This document shows, piece after piece, positions 14,645-19,808 of a stretch of DNA of 19,808 nt. This stretch comes from DASYAE01 sp036501535. Its GTDB lineage: Bacteria; Actinomycetota; Actinomycetes; Streptomycetales; Catenulisporaceae. The notes under the pieces were generated by a model that made no database searches, had not been told where the DNA came from, and saw nothing but the letters and a program-made list of their open reading frames with translations. The position numbers were made by a program, and so were the translations under genes. Where the stretch lies: positions 1 to 19,808 of the forward strand of contig DASYAE010000177.1 in NCBI GenBank assembly GCA_036501535.1, written 5' to 3'. How positions within the stretch are numbered: the stretch's first letter is position 1; each line of letters opens with the position of its first letter.

Positions 14645-17600
14645 TCACGAACCGGTCGGGGTCCCCGAGCCGATCGCCATCGCAAAGAGCTGCATCGCGT
14701 TCACGTTGTCCCCCACGCCGCTGCTCACCGTGGGCAGGGTGACCGATGCGACGGTCTTTCCCGCTTCCAGTGGCACCGAGGCGAAGTACACGCTCACCGG
14801 ATGCGCGGTCTGCGTGCTGCTGGAGGAGTTCCAGCTGGTCGTGGTGTCGGCGATCTCGCTGCCGGCGACCGCGGCGTTGTTGTACCAGTCGGCCAGGCTG
14901 AGGCTGTACGACTGGGTGCTGCCGTCGGTGTAGGTGATCGTGCCGGTCCCGGTCGCCGACCCGAACCCGGCGGCGCCGAGGAACCCGAGATCGGTTCCGG
15001 ACCCGGACAGGTCGATGATCTGGCCGTCGGCGATCACGTCGTCGGCCGTTCCGGCGGCCGGCCAGGCGAAGGTGGTCCCGCCGATGGTGGCCTGACTGCC
15101 CGAGACGAGCGCGGTCGGCGTGCCCGCAGCCAGCGCCTGCGCCGAGAAGCTCTCCCCGGTGCCGTCGAAGTCGGCGGCGCTCGGATTCGAGTTGTCGCTG
15201 ATCCCGGCGTTGTCATAGGCGGCGGCGAACGACGAGTACGGCGCGCCCACAGTCGGCGTGCCGGACCCGACGGCCATCGAGAAGACGTGCATCGCGAGGG
15301 TCCCGCCGGAGTTCTCCAGCGTGGGCAGGGTGACCGACGCCACGGCCTTGCCCTTCTCCAGCGGCACCGAGGCGAAGTAGACGCTCACCGGGTGCGCCCC
15401 AAGCGAATTGCTCTGGAAGTTCCAGCTGGAGGTGGTGGTGAGGAGTTGGTCGCCCACCGCGGGCGCGTTGGCGTACCAGTCCGCGACGTTGAGGTTGAAG
15501 GACTGGCTGGTGCCGTCCTTGTAGTTGACCGTGACCGTGCCGGTCGCCGTGCCGTTCTGGCTGGACGCGAGGAACCCGAGATCGGTCCCGGAGCCCGACA
15601 GGCTGATCGTCTGCCCTGCGGCGACGACGTTGTCCGGCGTGCCTGACGCCGCGTCGGGCCAGGTGAACGTGGTCCCGTCCACGGTGACCTTGCCGCCCGG
15701 GGTGAGCGGTGTCGGCGTGCCGGCGGCCAGCGCCTGGGCCGAGAAGCTGTCCCCGACACCGTCGTAGTTGCCTGCGGCCTCGTTCGAGTTGTCGCTGATA
15801 CCGGTGTTGTTGTACGCGGCCGCGAGTGAGGCTGCGGATACCGGCAGTGTCGTCGACGCTTCGACGAGTCCGGAGTTCCGGTCACCGCCAGGGCCGGGGC
15901 CGCCGCCACCGGATCTGCCCGGTGTGGTCACCCGGAGAGTGAGGGTATTGCTACCCGGCTGGGCGTCGGCGGGCGGTGTCACCTGGAAGCTGCGGGTGAC
16001 GGTCTGGCCCGGGGCCACCGTGGCCGGGGCGGGCCTGGTCACCTTCCAGCCCTTGGGCACCTGGAGGCTGAACTGGGCATCCGGCATGACGTAGTCGCCG
16101 TCGTTCACCAGTTTCGCGGTGACCGTGGCCGTGCCGCCGGCGGAAACCGCGGCCGGGGCGCTGAGCGTCGCGTAGCGGGCGCCGACGCTGCGGTCGACGG
16201 TGAAGCCGCCCTTCAGCGGCAGGTTGGCCGTGGCCGAGGAGTCGCCCACCTCGACGCCGAACCGGCCGTCCGGCAGGACCCAGCCGCTGGCCGCGTCGTC
16301 GTAGTAAGACAGGTCCTCACCGTCGAGGGTGAAGTGCACGGTCGTGGACTGGCCCGGCTTCAGGGTGACCCTCTGGAACCCCTTCAGCTGGCGCGGCGGC
16401 TCGCCGGCCGCCGACGGATCCGTGAGATACAGCTGGGCCACGTCCGAGCCGGCGACCTTGCCGGTGTTGGTGACCGTGGCGGAGACCGTCACCTGCTTGC
16501 CCGACTGGCCGTTGCAGCCGCAGCTGGTCTCTCCCGGGTTCGAGGTGCCGTTCTGTACCGCCTGGGGAGTGATCTGAAGGTGGCTGTAAGAGAAGTTGGT
16601 GTATGAGAGCCCGTAGCCGAAGGAGAACAGCGGGGTCTCATTGTTCGCGTCGTAGTAGCGGTAGCCGACGTCGATCCCCTCCGAGTAGTCGACCTGGCCG
16701 TCGACTCCGGGGAACTCGCTCGCGCTCGAGGCGGGGACCTGCGACAGGTCGGTCGGGAAGGTGACCGGCAGGTGGCCGCTCGGGTCGACCGAGCCGAAGA
16801 GCACGGCGGCGAGCGCGGTGCCGTTGCTCTCGCCGGGGTACCAGGCGTCCACTACCGAAGAAACCTGATTCAGCCAGGGCATGACCACCGGGGCGCCCGC
16901 GTCGACCACCACGACGGTGTGCGGGTTGGCCGCGGCCACGGCCGAGATCAGCTCGTTCTGCGCGGAGGGCAGGTTCAGGCTGGCCCGGTCGGCGGCCTCG
17001 GACTCGGTGTCGTCGGACACGACCACCACCGCGGTGGCGGACGATTTGGCGGCGGCGACCGCCTGGGCGATCCCGGGTGCCAGGTCGGACGGCGTGGCCC
17101 AGCTCAGGTTGGCGGACGGACCGCCGCCGTTGAGCTGCAGCGTGTACGTCTGACCGGCCACCAGGTTCACGCCCACCGAGTAGGTGGAGACTGGCGGCGT
17201 GCCCGGGTTGGCCAGGATCTCCTGGCCGTTCAGGTAGAGGTTGGTGGCCGTGTAGCTGCCGGGGTTCTGGAACGCCAGCACGTACGTGCCGGTCTCCGGC
17301 GCGGTCAGCGTGCCGGTGTAGCTGCCACCGTAATTGGTCGCGGCGTAGGCCGGGCTCAGCGCGGAGCTGGGGATCGCGGACAGCGAGGTGTCGGTAGGCA
17401 GACCCTGGGTGTAAGACACCGAGGTACCCGAACCCGCCGCGGCCTGGATGCCCTGCAACGGGGTGACGTTGAACGTCGAGGTGACGTAGTCGCTGCCGCC
17501 GCCGGTGTCGGTGGTGGAAGCGGATGCGGCCGGGCCGATCACCGCGACCGAACCGCCGCCCGAGGCCTTGAGGGGCAGCGTCCCGCCGCTGTTCTTCAGC

Positions 17601-18718
17601 AGCACCGTGCCGGACTCCGCGACGCTGGTGGCGACGTCCTGGTCTGCAGCGTCGGTGACGGTCGTGCCGGTAGTGCCGGTGGGCGGATTGTTGAACTCGT
17701 TGAAGCGGAACATCTCGGTCAGGATCCGGCTCACCGCGTCGTTGATGGTGGCCATGGACACCTGGCCGTCCTCCACGGCCGACTCCAGCGCGGAGCCGTA
17801 GAAGTCGGCGCTGGGCATCTCCTGGTCCATCCCGGCGTCCGCGGAGCCCACGGTCGAGTGGGTCGCGCCGTAGTCCGAGGTGATGAACCCCGGATAGGCC
17901 CAGTCCTGGTCGAGGGTGTCGTCCAGGTAGTCGTTCTGGCAGGCGGCTTGGCTGTTGATGTAACTGTAGGAGCACATTACCGAGCTCGCCTTGGCGTCCA
18001 CGGTGGCGGCCTGGAAGGCGGGCAGGTAGATCTCGTTCTCAGCCCTCTGGCTCACGACCGCGTCGTCGGCGGGCGAGTTGCGGTTGGTCTCCTGGTTGTA
18101 CACGGCGTAGTGCTTGACCTGGGCCATCTCGTCCTGGCTCTGTACGCCGTCGATGTCCGAGACGGCCAGCGCCGAGTTGAGGTACGGGTCCTCGGTGAAG
18201 GCCTCGAACGAGCGTCCCCACCGCGGGTCCCGGTCGATGTTCACGGTCGGCCCCAGGTCGACCATGGCCCCCTTGCCGCGCTCCTCGGACCCGACGACCT
18301 GGCCGTACTCGGTGGCCAGCGAGGTGTCCCAGGTGGCGGCCATGGAGACTCCGGCGGGCAGTTCGGTGACCCCGGTCAGGCCGTCGCCGACGCCGTTGGG
18401 GCCGTCCTCCTCGCCCATCGCCGGGATGCAGAGGCTCGGGATCGCCGCGATCTCGAAGACATAGGACTGACTCGTCCCGGCCCCGGTCATCATGCTGATC
18501 TTCTCGGCGGGCGTCATCTGCGCCGTGAGCATGGACACGCGCTGGCTGATCGGCAGGGACTGGTCGAGCCAGGGACACGAGGCGTCAGCACTCGAGGTCG
18601 CGGCCGAGGCGGGCCCGGCCGCCGGGGCTAAGCTGAACGAGAGCAGTGCGGCCAGGACCGCGGCGACCGCCGACAGCCTCCGCCTGCGTCGCCTTCTGGT
18701 ACTTGGGATCAGCTTCAT
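14645..18718 (-). CDS. Large secreted GH3 beta-glycosidase with PA14-like insert, NEW3-like domain and duplicated C-terminal module
   Basis: Exported GH3 enzyme of 1357 residues, far longer than the usual 700-900. ATG 18718 has GGAGG six bases upstream. Signal peptide 1-40 (eight Arg, then AVAAVLAALLSFSLAP, cleavage near ASA-AT). GH3 barrel about 45-345: DPRWGR 164-169, K202-H203, ITSDYGA with nucleophile D282. The C-terminal alpha/beta domain (365-660) is split by a PA14-like segment (about 455-540: GGSYTGTLTAPETGTYVLAF, NLYLNGQEI). TESEAADR (571-578) is a candidate acid/base region. Then an Fn3-like domain (700-830), a NEW3-like Ig domain (845-935: VPKGWKVTRPAPATVAPGQT), a Gly-rich linker and two copies of a ~190-residue module (963-1156 and 1163-1357). 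Paralogue of the GH3 at the left edge. Likely beta-glucosidase or beta-xylosidase; specificity not readable. Confidence 0.94.
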   Translation of the reverse strand: MKLIPSTRRRRRRRLSAVAAVLAALLSFSLAPAAGPASAATSSADASCPWLDQSLPISQRVSMLTAQMTPAEKISMMTGAGTSQSYVFEIAAIPSLCIPAMGEEDGPNGVGDGLTGVTELPAGVSMAATWDTSLATEYGQVVGSEERGKGAMVDLGPTVNIDRDPRWGRSFEAFTEDPYLNSALAVSDIDGVQSQDEMAQVKHYAVYNQETNRNSPADDAVVSQRAENEIYLPAFQAATVDAKASSVMCSYSYINSQAACQNDYLDDTLDQDWAYPGFITSDYGATHSTVGSADAGMDQEMPSADFYGSALESAVEDGQVSMATINDAVSRILTEMFRFNEFNNPPTGTTGTTVTDAADQDVATSVAESGTVLLKNSGGTLPLKASGGGSVAVIGPAASASTTDTGGGSDYVTSTFNVTPLQGIQAAAGSGTSVSYTQGLPTDTSLSAIPSSALSPAYAATNYGGSYTGTLTAPETGTYVLAFQNPGSYTATNLYLNGQEILANPGTPPVSTYSVGVNLVAGQTYTLQLNGGGPSANLSWATPSDLAPGIAQAVAAAKSSATAVVVVSDDTESEAADRASLNLPSAQNELISAVAAANPHTVVVVDAGAPVVMPWLNQVSSVVDAWYPGESNGTALAAVLFGSVDPSGHLPVTFPTDLSQVPASSASEFPGVDGQVDYSEGIDVGYRYYDANNETPLFSFGYGLSYTNFSYSHLQITPQAVQNGTSNPGETSCGCNGQSGKQVTVSATVTNTGKVAGSDVAQLYLTDPSAAGEPPRQLKGFQRVTLKPGQSTTVHFTLDGEDLSYYDDAASGWVLPDGRFGVEVGDSSATANLPLKGGFTVDRSVGARYATLSAPAAVSAGGTATVTAKLVNDGDYVMPDAQFSLQVPKGWKVTRPAPATVAPGQTVTRSFQVTPPADAQPGSNTLTLRVTTPGRSGGGGPGPGGDRNSGLVEASTTLPVSAASLAAAYNNTGISDNSNEAAGNYDGVGDSFSAQALAAGTPTPLTPGGKVTVDGTTFTWPDAASGTPDNVVAAGQTISLSGSGTDLGFLASSQNGTATGTVTVNYKDGTSQSFNLNVADWYANAPAVGDQLLTTTSSWNFQSNSLGAHPVSVYFASVPLEKGKAVASVTLPTLENSGGTLAMHVFSMAVGSGTPTVGAPYSSFAAAYDNAGISDNSNPSAADFDGTGESFSAQALAAGTPTALVSGSQATIGGTTFAWPAAGTADDVIADGQIIDLSGSGTDLGFLGAAGFGSATGTGTITYTDGSTQSYSLSLADWYNNAAVAGSEIADTTTSWNSSSSTQTAHPVSVYFASVPLEAGKTVASVTLPTVSSGVGDNVNAMQLFAMAIGSGTPTGS
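14648..15232 (-). repeat. Second copy of the GH3 C-terminal module
   Basis: Encodes residues 1163-1357 of the large GH3. It matches the preceding copy at about 590-bp spacing, with shared blocks GISDNSN, SFSAQALAAGTPT, LSGSGTDLGFL, ADWY, AHPVSVYFASVPLE and VASVTLPT. Confidence 0.9.
15251..15832 (-). repeat. First copy of the GH3 C-terminal module
   Basis: Encodes residues 963-1156 of the large GH3. It has the same order of blocks as the copy at 14648-15232; DNA is also similar (GGCACCGAGGCGAAGTA near 14774 and 15365). The module looks like an all-beta surface- or carbohydrate-binding unit, but I know no named family for it. Confidence 0.88.
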
Positions 18719-18724
18719 CTACGG

Positions 18725-18729
18725 CCTCC
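18725..18729 (-). promoter_or_regulatory. Ribosome binding site of the large GH3 gene
   Basis: GGAGG on the minus strand, six bases before ATG 18718. It fixes the start at the arginine-rich signal peptide. Confidence 0.8.
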
Positions 18730-18924
18730 GATGCCCGCGAAGATCACAGCCGAACAGGACGACCCACAGCGGTCAAGTCCCCGGCGCCGCAGGAACTCTC
18801 GCTGAAGCCCGGCGCTCACCAGCATCGACGTCCGGAGGACAGACCGGTCGCGTCGCCTCGACGGAGCGCCTTGCTTGTGCGCACTGCACAGTGAACTCGC
18901 GTCGGGCCCGCATGCCAAGAGGTT

Positions 18925-18940
18925 CCGTAATCGATTTCGG
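18925..18940 (-). promoter_or_regulatory. Possible LacI-family operator upstream of the large GH3 gene
   Basis: CCGAAATCGATTACGG on the minus strand is a near-palindrome (one mismatched base pair) with the central CG and the GAAAnCGnTT core typical of LacI-family sugar-repressor sites. It sits about 207 bases upstream of the GH3 start, rather far unless the leader is long; no clear -35/-10 pair was seen in between. No LacI gene is in the window. Confidence 0.4.
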
Positions 18941-18979
18941 AAGTTAGCCCGTGAACGTGGGCACCCTGATCCGTCTCAG

Positions 18980-18999
18980 GATCCGAGATTACTCGGATC
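18980..18999 (-). terminator. Short hairpin at the end of the right-edge small gene
   Basis: Perfect 8-bp arms (GATCCGAG and CTCGGATC) around ATTA. The stem overlaps the stop codon of the gene ending at 18998. Short, with no T-run, so a modest terminator or processing signal. Confidence 0.5.
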
Positions 19000-19543
19000 A
19001 CGGAAGCCGGGGCAGTAGCGCTTCCCAGGGTTTGACGCGTTCGTCGATGTCGTCGCCCTGCGCGGCGTGCAACGCGAGCAGTGCCGGTGCGAGGAGGTTC
19101 CGCACGTGGCGCAGGCGCAGCATCTCGACCCGGTCGAGGGTCCGCCAGTCCTCGACCTGCTCCGCGGCCTCGAGCGAGATCGGCAGTGCGCCGAGAAACA
19201 GCTCGACGAGGTGGTCCGGGTCCATCAGGCTGCCGTCGTGCCGAGCGGGCAGACGCTTCAGCAGCGACGCTCCGAAATAGAGCCGGCGTTGCGTGCATTC
19301 GAAGGCTGACATCCCGTGGGCCTGTTCGGCCGCGTCGAGGAGCCGTTCGAAGACGGCCATCTCGTCGCCGACCACATCGGCGCGCAGTTCCTCAGGGTGC
19401 TCGCTGACATTGAAGGTGTAGAGCTGGATCAGTGCGCGCCATTCCTCTTGGGGGACGGCGGCGTGCTCAGCGAGTGCTTGCGACAGCGCTTTGCGCAGAG
19501 CGTCCCTGTCCAGGGCGGACATCTGCCGGAGGTCGATGCTCAT
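18998..19543 (-). CDS. Uncharacterised helical protein; possible immunity protein
   Basis: Encodes a 181-residue soluble protein with no signal peptide or membrane helix and no family I recognise. Composition (Leu, Ala, Glu, Arg, Asp) and spacing suggest a mostly alpha-helical fold: DRDALRKALSQALAEHAA, EEWRALIQLYTFNV, MAVFERLLDAAEQA, VEMLRLRHVRNLLAPALLAL. ATG 19543 (MSIDLRQMSALDRD) is chosen because it follows the upstream stop by one base (TGA-T-ATG), indicating translational coupling; there is only a weak GGTTGAT before it. The frame continues upstream to 19675 but that sequence is the shifted copy of the upstream gene. Small acidic-helical proteins directly behind toxin tails are often immunity proteins, the only basis for that suggestion. 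Confidence 0.7.
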   Translation of the reverse strand: MSIDLRQMSALDRDALRKALSQALAEHAAVPQEEWRALIQLYTFNVSEHPEELRADVVGDEMAVFERLLDAAEQAHGMSAFECTQRRLYFGASLLKRLPARHDGSLMDPDHLVELFLGALPISLEAAEQVEDWRTLDRVEMLRLRHVRNLLAPALLALHAAQGDDIDERVKPWEALLPRLP

Positions 19544-19544
19544 A

Positions 19545-19775
19545 TCAACCAATCGTGCAGTCGATCGAACCGGGGGCGAACTGGACTCCCTTTTCGGCGA
19601 ACTTGTCGACTCCGGTCTGCAGGCTCGCCGCCGACGGCAGGAAGTGGCCGCTGTGCCGGTTGACGTCCAGGCCAAAGAGTGCTGGGGCTCGTGGCCTCGC
19701 CGTGTCCGTGGGAAAGTGGTCGTGGTCGCCCCGGTCCACGCCGCTGTTGGTTTGATGCGCTTGTGAGCTCGTGCT
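19545..19775 (-). pseudogene. C-terminal tail of an unidentified protein, possibly a polymorphic toxin
   Basis: Open minus-strand frame of 76 codons whose last ~60 look coding: VDRGDHDHFPTDTARPRAPA, then LFGLDVNRHSGHFLPSAASL, then QTGVDKFAEKGVQFAPGSID and CTIG. The pattern N-R-x-SGHF-x-PS-x-x-SL-x-x-G-x-x-x-F-x-x-x-GV is reminiscent of the end of some Rhs-like polymorphic toxins. A stop lies in frame at 19776-19778. GTG 19739 is the only internal start and has no ribosome site. The neighbouring frame just upstream (LPGQSLKHELTS) could be its continuation, so this may be a frameshifted gene running past the window edge, or a remnant. It overlaps no other gene and its stop is one base from the next start. 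Confidence 0.45.
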
Positions 19776-19808
19776 TCAAAGACTGGCCGGGGAGCGCTGT
19801 GTGAGGAC

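Noticed and set aside
14362..14685. 264-residue minus-strand ORF starting at 14685
   Set aside because: Its first ~108 residues are antisense to a terminator hairpin and a plus-strand coding tail, and are a string of Arg/Pro/Cys. Only the part below about 14361 looks coding.
16772..18631. 619-residue plus-strand ORF opposite the large GH3
   Set aside because: Antisense shadow made of Val/Gly/Arg/His repeats, while the minus strand has a full GH3 with signal peptide and ribosome site.
18882..18893. CACTGCACAGTG as a second operator before the GH3
   Set aside because: Only 5-bp arms with an unmatched centre; too short to distinguish from chance.
19540..19779. 79-residue minus-strand ORF from TTG 19779
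   Set aside because: Arg/Pro-rich after the first 15 codons and overlapped by a better coding frame. Only its first codons (SLKHELTS) are kept as a possible frameshifted continuation of the toxin-like tail.

Overview
The window is very GC-rich, with strong G/C third-position bias, GTG/TTG starts, twin or fused lipid-phosphatase genes, a Ser/Thr receptor kinase and large multidomain secreted glycoside hydrolases. This points to a soil or plant-litter actinomycete. The genus cannot be fixed from the sequence; Catenulispora- or Actinospica-like groups are guesses. No rRNA, tRNA, CRISPR array or insertion sequence was recognised.

Layout, left to right. (1) Positions 1-2569 (+) hold the 3' part of a secreted family-3 glycoside hydrolase (GH3), entering mid-gene in an F5/8C-type sugar-binding domain. 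(2) A hairpin terminator separates it from a minus-strand membrane-lipid operon: a PAP2 phosphatase (5352-6164), a PAP2-diacylglycerol-kinase fusion (3585-5330) and a YihY/BrkB membrane protein (2638-3588) whose GTG start overlaps the fusion's stop. (3) A divergent APH-fold kinase-like gene follows (6221-7408, +), ending on a perfect 17-bp hairpin. (4) Facing it is a secreted GH54 alpha-L-arabinofuranosidase (7470-9374, -) with a six-repeat fascin-like beta-trefoil tail. (5) A roughly 510-bp divergent intergenic region leads to a transmembrane Ser/Thr protein kinase (9886-12198, +) with an extracellular F5/8C domain. (6) An alpha/beta hydrolase (-) and a TetR regulator (+) diverge around a clear 18-bp palindrome. 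(7) Two gene tails lie back to back at 13891-14555, both lacking a 5' end; this looks like a rearrangement scar. (8) A 1357-residue secreted GH3 (14645-18718, -) carries an internal PA14-like segment and a duplicated C-terminal module. (9) At the right edge a small orphan protein gene (18998-19543, -) is coupled to the tail of another protein; the pair resembles a polymorphic-toxin end with its immunity gene.

How the genes may work together (inference): the two GH3 enzymes and the GH54 would release glucose, xylose or arabinose from plant cell-wall polysaccharides outside the cell. The kinase's outer domain belongs to the same carbohydrate-binding superfamily as the module on the first GH3, so it could report bound polysaccharide or cell-wall ligands to the cytoplasm. 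A LacI-like half-palindrome upstream of the large GH3 would fit sugar-controlled expression. The PAP2/DAGK/YihY operon is a separate lipid-phosphate unit, and the hydrolase/TetR pair is a separate self-regulated unit.
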